Shown here in pieces: positions 1-8,800 of a DNA stretch of 64,000 bases. The stretch covers positions 1 through 64,000 of the forward strand of contig VWZS01005959.1 of the NCBI GenBank assembly GCA_013397075.1. The letters are read 5' to 3'. Source of the DNA: Rhabdornis inornatus (taxonomy: Eukaryota > Chordata > Aves > Passeriformes > Rhabdornithidae). Position 1 is the stretch's first letter; each line of letters starts with the position of its first letter. The translations under genes were made by a program, and so were the position numbers. The notes under the pieces are model-generated. The model made no database searches and was not told where the DNA came from. It was given only the letters and a program-made list of their open reading frames with translations.

Positions 1-14
1 CCTATGCTGAGCTG
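1..14 (+). CDS. CRLS1: CRLS1 exon 1, 3' end only
   Basis: The bases read (cc)-TAT-GCT-GAG-CTG, encoding Y-A-E-L, followed by a GTACGT donor at 15. Exon 2 starts in phase 0 with TAT. The joined L-YENPWT agrees with the L that precedes YENPWT in human CRLS1, which favours this donor over the GTGAGG four bases further on. That alternative would break the frame. Confidence 0.8.
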
Positions 15-3000
15 GTACGTGAGGGACACCGGGGACGGGGCGGGCGGACAGGTGTCGCGCCCGGAGCTCCCCGCCAGGCTCTGCGGTGCCCGGGGGCTCT
101 CGCGGCGCGGTGTTCTGCGGGAGGCGAAGTTAATGTTCAGCAGGTCGAGGCCATGTGCCTTGCGCAAGCAGCAGGCTGCTTCCAAGGACTTTCCAGGCTT
201 TCTGTCTAGTTCGCTTGGGAAAAGGATTTGTCGTGATTAAAACTCTGTTACTTGCGAGGGTGGAGTTTGCGTTCCTGCCCTGAAGTTTTTTCATCTCTTG
301 TTTTACAGTATGAAAACCCCTGGACCATCCCAAATATCCTGTCCATGGCGAGAATGGGTCTGGCTCCAGTTTTAGGCTATTTGATTGTTGAAGAGAATTT
401 CAACGTCGCACTCGGTGTCTTTGTCCTGGCTGGCGTGACAGACCTGGTATGTCTGCATCAGTTTGGAAAGGCTTTTGGGATTCCAGTGTAGAATGGAAAT
501 GGATAAAACAGATTTGTTTTTAGATTTGTTGATTTTTAGGAATGCTAGAAATTTCTAGTGTCTTTCCTTTGTGGTCCTGCAAAGGGAATTTGCAGGTGCC
601 TGAAGGGGACTTAATGCTAATGGAGGAAAGGGGAATGTCAGGGCTCCCTGACCAGCACCAGCTTGTGCATCTGGTGGTCTCTTGAATGATACAAGTATCA
701 GCTAAGAGGTATCACATTTTATGGTAGTTTAAACTCGCTGTTTTACCTGATGTCAGTCATTAAATTTCTCTCTAAAGTAGTGTACATGAGCTATTTTGGT
801 TCATACTCTTCTAACAGAGAGCTATTGAATTTTGGTTTTCCTAGTTGGATGGATTTATTGCTCGGAACTGGGCTAATCAGAAATCAGCACTGGGAAGTGC
901 TCTCGATCCCCTGGCGGATAAAATTCTCATCAGTGTGCTCTATGTGAGCTTAACTTGTGCCAATCTTATCCCAGGTGAGGAATTGTCAGTTGCGTGTTCT
1001 AGGTACAGTAAAGAAGGTCAGTTTATGCCTAGCAACATTTCTTGTGTTTCTAGAAGGAAAACTCTGTATCTCTTGGAACTCTTGCTTTGCCAGTTGCTCT
1101 TTGCTCCCATTAAACAATTCCAAAGGGGCCTCGCAGAAAGCAAGTGCTGCCACGTACAAAAACAACTAGCATGTACTGCTACTTTCAAATACAGTTTCTT
1201 TAAAGTAATAGTAGTTAGCAGCTCTATAAAATTGTTTTTCATGGACTGGATTGTTTTATATGTATTGATTGATTCAGCTTAAACCCTTTCAGGAGTTGTG
1301 TTAAACATCCTCAGTAATGCATAGAACTCGTTCAGGAGAATTTGGGAGTGCTTATTTTGTCTTGCTTCCAATTTTCTGTTCTTTTGTTTGTTTTTTATCT
1401 TTAATCATGGACACAGTTTTTCACTGGCTGCTGTTGGTTTGATCTTCCAGTTCCACTGACTTCCATGATTATACTGCGGGATGCAGTGCTCATTGCCGCA
1501 GTTTTTTATGTGCGATACAAAACTCTTTCTCCACCGGTGAGTGCACAGCATTAAAAACATGTAATCATAACAAAAAGTAAATTAATAAGCTTTTTAAAGC
1601 TATGACCAAGAGATTTGTCATCATGAGACTTGGTGGTTACAAGACATAATGCTTGTTCTTCTGCCAGATACATTTCTGAGCAGAGCAGTGTTTAATAAAA
1701 CGTGGTTTGTAAAGATGAGTCAGAACTACTGATTGCCTTTTTTCCTGTGTGTGATGCATAATAATAAATCTTTTTACAAAAGAGCAGTGTAATTCCTTAG
1801 TGCTACAGTTGACTTTTCTTTATCATGTGAACAGGTACATCAAATTGAGTGTATAAGGGTTGCATTTTTTTTCCTCTTTTCTCCCCACAGAGAACACTGA
1901 GTAGGTATTTTAACCCTTGTTATGCTACTGCACAATTAAAACCAACATTCATTAGCAAGGTAAGAGCAGTAACTCATTGCAAAAGACAGCTCCTGGGTAC
2001 TTGGGGCATTGGATAGTTTGGAGGGTGGGGATAATTTACCACTTCTGCTGAGTACAGTTTCAAAATAGTGCCAACTATAGATGCTAAAAGGTTTTCAACT
2101 ATACTCTGTCAAAACACATGCTAATTTTGACAGAATAAGATGCTTCATTTTAAGAAGGTTTCTAAATAAATTTTCTTTATGTAGACTAATCTTTTAAGCA
2201 GTAATAAAGGTGTGTGTTGGTATTCCTTGCACTCTACTACTTCATGTTGCTCAGAGTTCCTGTTTTGCTTTCTTCAGATGAACACAGCAGTTCAGCTGAT
2301 TTTGGTGGCGGCTTCTTTAGCAGCTCCTGTTTTCAATTATGTGGACAGCATATATCTGCAGACATTATGGTAATTAATATCTTAAATTTTTTTTCACAGA
2401 TAATTTAACGTGCTCCTAAAGAAACTGGTAATAGAGATTAATTTGCATGGAACAAAAAAACTATGCCGGGAAGATGTAGTAAGCCCATATGCCTGAACTT
2501 TTACACCTTTAGTCTTAAATGACACCAGAACTAGATATTTATTGGTACTTAATTTACTATACAAGCAAAAGGTGGTCACATGAAACTAGTCAAGATCCAG
2601 GAATAATAGTGTAGAAACAAGTCTTTGAGGTAGGCATGGTATACACAAGCGAAACATAAATTCAGACCAGTGGAGAAGAAAGGAGCAGGAAGAAAGGCTG
2701 TACGGATTCCTCACTTATTCATGCCATAAGTATCCTTGAAAAAGCAACCTTGGGATCAGTAAAAAATAGACATTCTTATTTTTGCTTTATACTGTACCTA
2801 TCTTGAAACCCAGGTTTCTGCAGCCTCTTTGAAAAGCACATGGAGAAATGGTGATTCCTGCTAGACTTTAGGAAGAAGGGGGAGGGATGGGATGAGAACA
2901 GACATAAAGGAGCTTCCCTCGTTAAGTAATGCTGTTCCTTTCTCTGTCACTGGAGATCTGAACTGCGGCTGGCTGCACCTGTTACAAGTACAGTTATTTT

Positions 3001-3981
3001 TCCTGAGCTGTTAGGTAACTGAGTTCAGAACAAGGAGTTCTGAACAGCAGATGTCAGAATTACATAGTAACTTAGTTTAAAGAAGTTCAAAATTCAGTGT
3101 TACTTGTCTTCTAGGGAAATAAAAAAACCGACCAAACCAAAGAAACCAAAACCACCAACCCAAGCCAAGAAACGTTTAAAGAACTATGAGTGAACCTTGA
3201 TCCTAACAGTCTGTAGTTTTTTAATCCTTACGGTAAAACAAAATCTAGAGTTTGACAACCTCTGGGTGTAATTTGCCAGGGTGCTCTGTGAATACTCTCA
3301 GAAACTCCCTGGCAGAATGCTCAGTGAGGACAGTGGGGAGCAGAGGGGCAGGCAGGACTCTGGCAGGGACTCCTACCTCAGGGTTCGTGTCAGCTTTTCA
3401 CACAGAGGAGCTCTGCTCATTTAGGGGTATGTGTGGTCTGGAAAGGAAACAAAAGAGGCTGAAGCAGGAACTTGTTCTTTAGCTTTGGAATCTGGTGAAA
3501 AGGGTAAGTTCATGTCTTGAGTGGTTTGAATGCTCCCTGTTCATGCTATCAAGAAATAGTTTCAAAAATCTATCACTTCTCAAGCTGGTAAGTTATGTAG
3601 CCTGCAAATGCTGAATCTTTTGTTTTCCTTCCTCTAAAATAAGTGCTAGTGTGATGAAAATTTGTCCTGGTATCCAGTTAAAATGAAGCATGCTGCTTTT
3701 ACCACTGGATAGCAGATGCTTTGTTTATCTAATCCTCCCCTTAGCACTGAATTTCAGCACATAAGCTGAAAGCTGAATTTCTGTGGGGCATGGCTCCTGG
3801 CTATGCAGTTAAAAACAGGTGCTAAAAAAAAAAAAGGCACTTTTTACATTATCCATAGACCCACATGACTTACAGGAGCTCTTTTCCCCAAAGGTGCATC
3901 ACAGCTTTCACAACGGTGACATCTGCCTACAGCTATTACCACTACGGCAGAAAAACTGTCCAGGTGATCAAGAACAAATGA
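1..3981 (+). CDS. CRLS1: CRLS1, cardiolipin synthase (5'-partial, 7 exons; joined coding sequence)
   Basis: Joins 1-14, 309-446, 845-974, 1451-1536, 1891-1959, 2278-2369 and 3894-3981. All six introns are GT-AG and the phases agree, giving 200 residues after the exon 1 fragment. The enzyme condenses CDP-diacylglycerol with phosphatidylglycerol to make cardiolipin in the inner mitochondrial membrane. The protein matches vertebrate CRLS1 almost throughout, for example YENPWTIPN, LAPVLGYLI and NPCYATA. The CDP-alcohol phosphatidyltransferase signature is visible: D-x2-DG-x2-AR, nine residues, then G-x3-D-x3-D. It is assembled across the exon 2/exon 3 junction. Hydrophobic stretches in exons 2, 3, 4 and 6 fit membrane segments. 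The mitochondrial targeting N-terminus (roughly the first 100 residues in human) lies left of the window. The C-terminus ends VIKNK, slightly different from the human end. The identification is from family knowledge, not a database search. Confidence 0.96.
15..308 (+). other. CRLS1: CRLS1 intron 1
   Basis: A 294-base intron whose first 110 bases are rich in CG dinucleotides. This is the tail of the CpG island expected over CRLS1 exon 1. The remainder is ordinary intronic sequence ending in a T-rich acceptor tract. Confidence 0.8.
309..446 (+). CDS. CRLS1: CRLS1 exon 2
   Basis: 138 bases encode 46 residues in phase 0, from YENPWT to GVTDL. The acceptor is TTTTACAG and the donor is GTATGT. It contains the first hydrophobic segment and the first aspartate of the CDP-alcohol phosphatidyltransferase motif. 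The conserved D-L-L-D-G run is cut between its two leucines. Confidence 0.96.
845..974 (+). CDS. CRLS1: CRLS1 exon 3 (catalytic motif)
   Basis: 130 bases start in phase 0 with L-D-G-F-I-A-R and end one base into a valine codon. It holds most of the signature: DG, AR, then G-S-A-L-D-P-L-A-D, whose aspartates coordinate metal and act in catalysis in this family. The acceptor is TTTTCCTAG and the donor is GTGAGG. Confidence 0.96.
1451..1536 (+). CDS. CRLS1: CRLS1 exon 4
   Basis: 86 bases complete the split valine codon and continue PLTSMIILRDAVLIAA to the codon CCG before GTGAGT. The ILRD segment corresponds to ISRD in human. The acceptor is GATCTTCCAG. The exon is largely a hydrophobic membrane segment. 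Confidence 0.95.
1891..1959 (+). CDS. CRLS1: CRLS1 exon 5
   Basis: 69 bases encode 23 residues in phase 0, beginning RTLSRYFNPCYATAQL and ending FISK. The acceptor is CTCCCCACAG and the donor is GTAAGA. The residues match the human segment RTLAKYFNPCYATARL almost position for position. Confidence 0.95.
2278..2369 (+). CDS. CRLS1: CRLS1 exon 6
   Basis: 92 bases encode MNTAVQLILVAASLAAPVF and on to the first two bases of a tryptophan codon. The acceptor is TTTCTTCAG and the donor is GTAATT. Human has V where this copy has the initial M. This is the penultimate hydrophobic segment. Confidence 0.95.
2370..3893 (+). other. CRLS1: CRLS1 intron 6 (1.5 kb)
   Basis: The longest CRLS1 intron. Apart from an A/C-rich low-complexity patch near 3117-3174 I see no recognisable element in it. 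The four introns between exons 2 and 6 are 318-476 bases each and hold nothing recognisable. Confidence 0.85.
3117..3174. repeat. A/C-rich low-complexity patch
   Basis: Repeated CCAAA/ACC words with almost no G or T. It is the reverse-complement type of the G/T-rich tracts at 10147-10444 and 12622-12710. Confidence 0.7.
3894..3981 (+). CDS. CRLS1: CRLS1 exon 7, C-terminus and stop
   Basis: 88 bases complete the tryptophan codon and then read CITAFTTVTSAYSYYHYGRK to VIKNK and TGA. The acceptor is CCCCAAAG. The segment SAYSYYHYGRKTVQVIK is identical to human, so the frame and stop are secure. Confidence 0.95.
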
Positions 3982-5395
3982 AGTGGTCCAGGTGATAAAA
4001 GGTGAAGTGTTCCTGGAATGGCAGAAAGGTGCTGTGCCCACAGAGGTGATGGTACTGCAGCTGAGTTTTGGATCAAAGCATGCTTTGTTTTTCTGCTTAA
4101 ACCATGGCGTCATGAAGTGAAATTTGAATATGTACTATGTATATATGTAGAGAGAGACTTTTCAATGTATTTTTAATTTCTTTAAAAATGAGGTTGTTTA
4201 CAAAAGCAAATAAATAACATTCTTAAAAACGTGGATTACTTGTTGCTGCCATGTGCATTCTGAATAATTTTATGCTGTTTTTGAAGTCAAGACACACACT
4301 TGGCACCAGATTTGTTTTGCCATATTCATGCAAGGCACTGAGTACACTGGGATCTGAGAAGAAAAAGCAATTACAAGAACAAATTTGTACCTCATCCTAA
4401 GTCAGTAAACCAGCACTGCTCATTAGGACTTAATGACACACCTCAGCATGTAATTGAGGGACAGTATCTTCAGAAATTCAAAGCAGAGAACTATTTTGCT
4501 TTATATTCTGTGGGTGATACAGATAAGCCATAAAGAGTTCCTACCCTGCTCCCTTTTCTTTTTGAAGATGAGCAATGATGAACTGTACTCAGAGTTTTTG
4601 AGAAAGGTCAGTGCTATTGTGAGGAGTCTGTACCCAGATGGAGTTAAGTTTCTCATCCTATATATTAATTTCTACTGATTGAAAGAAATTCCTATATCTC
4701 CAGATGCTTTAAAGCTTCTAAGGCTGTTGTTTAATCCCAATACCACTAGCTAAAGAGAACATTTAAAATGCTGTCCAAATAAATGGAGACAGTGGAAGAA
4801 ACTTAGATGTGTTTGCTGTTAGTTCTTGTACTTCTGGCTTCAGGATGTACTCTGCTCCCCCTCATGCAAGGACAACTTGTTCTTTGCCTGTTCTCTGTCT
4901 ACAAAACCGAAGAAAGAACAAGGTGGAACAGGTCAAGTTGATTATAAACTCATATTTTCTCTTTGTGAGCAACATGATTTTATGTCATAAAAAAGAGTGC
5001 AACTATGAAGGGTTTCAATGACTGAAATCGGGAGGGTAAATAATACCACTGTTGTATTAGCAAAGAAAACTTTCTGTGAGCACCTCTTTGGAGAGCACAC
5101 AGTGTCTTTTGTGACAGTGTTTGTATATACAAAGAATTTTAATGCTTTTTTAATATTGAAACTTGTATAAAATGGTGTGCAGAGAAAACACTTGCTCCTT
5201 ATTAGTATCTTTCTTTTAACTGGCCTGGTGTTTTATGGTCAACCCTGCATCTTTCAGCAAAGGGTAGAGGCCAAATCCTGTGGAAGTTTCCTTAAAATAC
5301 ATGAGTAGTGGAGTATTTTCGGTGAAAAAACAGTTCCGAAAGCGGAGATTTATTGTACCCAGTCAGGTGCTTGGTTTTAGGTTCTGGTTAATGGA
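3982..5395 (+). other. CRLS1 3'UTR and short intergenic stretch
   Basis: AT-rich sequence without any coding signal, running from the CRLS1 stop to the COMMD1 promoter. Possible polyadenylation signals are AATAAA at 4209-4214 and 4778-4783. The point where the CRLS1 transcript ends cannot be fixed without RNA data. Confidence 0.7.
4209..4214 (+). terminator. CRLS1: Candidate CRLS1 polyadenylation signal AATAAA
   Basis: A canonical hexamer about 230 bases after the stop codon, followed by a T/G-rich stretch (TTACTTGTTGCTG) that could serve as the downstream element. A second hexamer at 4778-4783 could give a longer 3'UTR. Confidence 0.5.
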
Positions 5396-5464
5396 ATTGG
5401 AGATTGGTTGGGGAGCGTTTCTGGCCCCATGCGGCCGCCGTACCCCGGACCCGCCCTACCCACG
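5396..5464 (+). promoter_or_regulatory. COMMD1: COMMD1 core promoter: paired inverted CCAAT boxes and a GC box
   Basis: ATTGG (inverted CCAAT, NF-Y type) occurs at 5396-5400 and again at 5403-5407. CCGCCC at 5451-5456 resembles an SP1 site. There is no TATA box. This fits a housekeeping CpG-island promoter directly before the COMMD1 start. Assignments are by motif only. Confidence 0.55.
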
Positions 5465-5870
5465 ATGGCTGCGCCCGAGCCGCCGCCGCCGGCCGAGGGC
5501 TCCAGGCCGCTGAGCGCGCTGCTGAGCGGCATCGCCCAGGCCGCCTTCCACGGCAACGCTGGCATCACCGAGGATCTGCTGCGCACCCAGCTCTACCCCG
5601 AGGCGCCGCCGGAGGAGTTCGGCGCTCTGCGCGCCAAGATGCGCGGCCTCCTCCAGGTACTGGGCCCGGGGTGCTACGGGGCGAAGGGGCCGCGGTCTGC
5701 GGGAAGCTGCTCCATCGGCCTCGTTCCTGCCGGATGTGCGCGGGGCTCTGGGTACAGGGCCCGGAGCACTGCCCTGCCTTGTGCCCTGCCATGTGCCTGG
5801 CGGTGACATCTCCGGCTCCATCCCCGAGTAGGCGCAGCCCGGTGCGGGGAACGGCCGAGACAGAAGCCGA
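5420..5870. promoter_or_regulatory. COMMD1: CpG island over COMMD1 exon 1
   Basis: GC content and CG dinucleotide density rise sharply here compared with the AT-rich flanks. The island covers exon 1 and the first 200 bases of intron 1 and ends where a CR1 fragment begins. Confidence 0.8.
5465..5656 (+). CDS. COMMD1: COMMD1 exon 1 (coding part)
   Basis: 192 bases encode 64 residues, MAAPEPPPPAEG to MRGLLQ, and end in phase 0 before a GTACTG donor. It is four residues longer than human exon 1 because of a proline-rich N-terminus. An in-frame ATG at 5429 would add 12 residues but sits in a weaker context. Confidence 0.94.
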
Positions 5871-8800
5871 GGGAATGGCCTGAAGCGCTGTAGGGAGGGT
5901 TAGGTTGCACATCAGGAAAAGAGTCTTCACCCGGAGGCGGGTTGGGCACTGAACAGGCTCCCCAGGGCAGTGGTCACAGCACCGAGCCTGCCACAGCTCA
6001 AGAGGCGTTTGGACAACACCGTTAGGCACAGAGTGTCACTCCTGGGGATGAGACTGTGCAGGACCAGGAGCTGGGCTCGATGAGCTTTGTGAGTCCCCTA
6101 CAGCTCCGCTCTTTCTGTGGTTCTGTACCTCGGGCGCTCTGGCCGCTCCTCAGGAGCCGGAGTTCTTCAGGCTGGGCAGGGCAAAGGCAACACGTTTAGG
6201 GTGTGTGCTCGTGGAAATGAAAACCTGTTCCTTTCTGAGAACTGCAGTTTTTTTGTAAGAAAACCGTGTTCTGGAGAAAGCACCGCCAATTATAAAGCAA
6301 GCCAATTTACTTAGTCAACAGATTTTGCTTTTTGTGCAAGAGAGAAGATATTTTTCCCCATAAAGGAGCTTTTTGGTCTCTGTTCTAAGTGAAAACCCTG
6401 TTGTAGTTCCCGACAGCTGCATGTGGCTCAGGGAGCCTCCAGGTGCTAAATCCTTGGATGGCCACTGCCACCTTATGGGTAAATGCATGGCTTGGATTGG
6501 CCGGATTTATAAATGTTGTCGGTAGTTTTAAATATAATTGAGAGATTTGGAATTGGATGAGGATGATGTCACTCGCTTTCTGCCTTTATGAAGATTCTGT
6601 TGTTTATTTAATGATCAGATACATGTGGTGCCCTGAAAAGCCTGCAGTGGAAGCTAAATCCTCAAGACTGATTCCTTTAGGGGTCTCTGGTTTTGTCTGT
6701 GGGCTTTTTTTCTAGTGGGTAACTTAAAGAAAGTGGCACATAAGTTCTGTGGATCCTTATAGGATCTGTGCTCTGGAGCATCCTAAAAGTACCTCTTGGC
6801 CTTCTGTTTGCTCTGAGAGCCCTCTCTCCTTCACACCTGCTGGTTTTGGGGCGGGAAAGATTGATATTAGGACTGCGCTTTGGAAGTAGGGAGGCTTAAA
6901 CTTACCTTCCTCTTTTAGTATCTCCCTGACTTGAAACCTGGAGGATTTTTATGTGACACTGTGTTCAGTGATAGCAGCAAACTTCAAAAGTGATCCTCTG
7001 TGCTTAGAACATCTTGGTCTTTGGACACACCTCTTGGGTGCTGGTGTTTCCTCAGCACATGATCTGCCCTTTCCCTTCCTAGTTAATTGCCATGTGAATT
7101 TCTGAGCATATTTATTCTGGTTTTGATACTTAGTTGATTGTGAAAAATCTCTATGGTTAAAATCACAAAAGCTGGGGAAAAAAATATGTCTTTGCTACCT
7201 TTTGTGGTTTTATTTTTTCCTTCTTCCTCTGGGTGGTGGAGGAAGGGGAGCAAACAGCAGGATGACAACAAAGAAAGTCTAGAAGCAGAGAGATTCATTG
7301 CTCCTGTGATTTAATTGGTGTAGGAGCTTGTGTCTTCTGAGCAGTAAACATGGATCTGGGCCATAAATCAACCTCTTGCTTTCCCTGGAGGACTTCCCAG
7401 TACCTTTCTACATTCCACCTGTGCAAAGCACGGCACCTGTGAAAAGCATGGAGATGAAGAAGTACCACAAATGCCTGTCATATTTACTGCAGCAATAAAA
7501 ACTTTAAATTTCCCCCCCTGGATTATATAGAGAGTAGTACTGGGTTTATGTCTATAAAAGATGTCATCATTATCTAGTTCTTCCACCTGTTTCCTTTGCT
7601 GCCCATCGATCTGCTGAATATGCATGAATCAGCTGACCTCTTTCTAAAATGTCAAATTTATTTTGTAGTGAAATCATGTTTCTTTATCAAATTTACTTTT
7701 AAAGTAATCTAATTTCTTGTGTGGAATATCCTGGAAGGCAGAAAAAAGCCCTAGGAAAGCTGGCCCTGGAGAACCATACAATTTCAGTGTTGTTTTGCTA
7801 ATTGTTTTTTGCCCTCTGCCTTCATCCTTCACAGCCTCCTGTCTCTTAAGGCTGCAAAACATTGAGAAACTGGGGGGAGATCAGCTTTTGTGAATCTTCC
7901 TTCCAGCTTTTTTGGGTTAAAACACTACATTTGTCTGCCTCTTACATAAGTTCAATTTACAGTATTAGTCCAGCAGTCATAGTTCTTTCCCATGTGGAGT
8001 AATCCCACGGTTTTCCTTTTGGTGGCAGTAACATCTTGCGTTTATTGAACGGGATCCTTTGCTGCTGGGTTTAAAGTGTCCTCCTTCACTCTTCTGCTTT
8101 GGAACAAACTTTGTGTAGGATAAATAGTAATAAAAATTTCAGCATGAGGAGTGGAAATTTTAAATTATATTTGATTTATAAGGTTTTTTTTGGGATTTTT
8201 TTTGTTGCTTTGTTTTTTTTTCACAAATACTGAGGAAGTTACCATCTGTAATAAATATTATGGTATGTGAATGGTAAAATATTGATCAGACTATATAAAT
8301 AATAACACGAGCTTGATATCAGCATATAAAGTGTGTTGTCCCTAAAGATTTGTCACCCTCCTTCTAGGGAGTGCAGCCCTTTCCCTCTGAAGTTGCTCTT
8401 GTGACCTCAGGAGGGGTTTCCAAAGCATTTTTACCCCTGTTTGAGAAGGAAGAGACAACTCAATCTTCATAACAGGAACCTGCCCTTGCAGGAAAAATCA
8501 GACCAGAAAAGTGGTTGTAAGGTTCCCTCAGCTGTGGAGGATAAAGGCCTTTGCTTCTTCAGCAAGATTTCTGCTAACAGAAACATTTTTGCTAACAATT
8601 CATGCTAACCAGGGGAAAATAAATTACTTCTTGCATTTTCTAATAAGGGAAAAGAGTTACCATTCCTCCCTCTCCTTAGATAGCTTGTGATTCTTCAAGT
8701 ATGTGGGCTGGGTCATGAGCTCAGGAGCACTTTGCAGTTGTCCAAGCTTCAGGAGGGCTGAGAGGGAGCATGCTTCAGTCTGAAGACTGAGATAAAATAA

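Noticed and set aside
15..20. Alternative CRLS1 exon 1 donor GTGAGG at 19
   Set aside because: It would add four bases and shift the frame into exon 2. The GTACGT donor at 15 preserves the conserved Leu-Tyr junction.
5404..6029. Several long open frames on both strands around COMMD1 exon 1
   Set aside because: GC-rich island sequence has few stops. Only the frame matching COMMD1 has homologous content.
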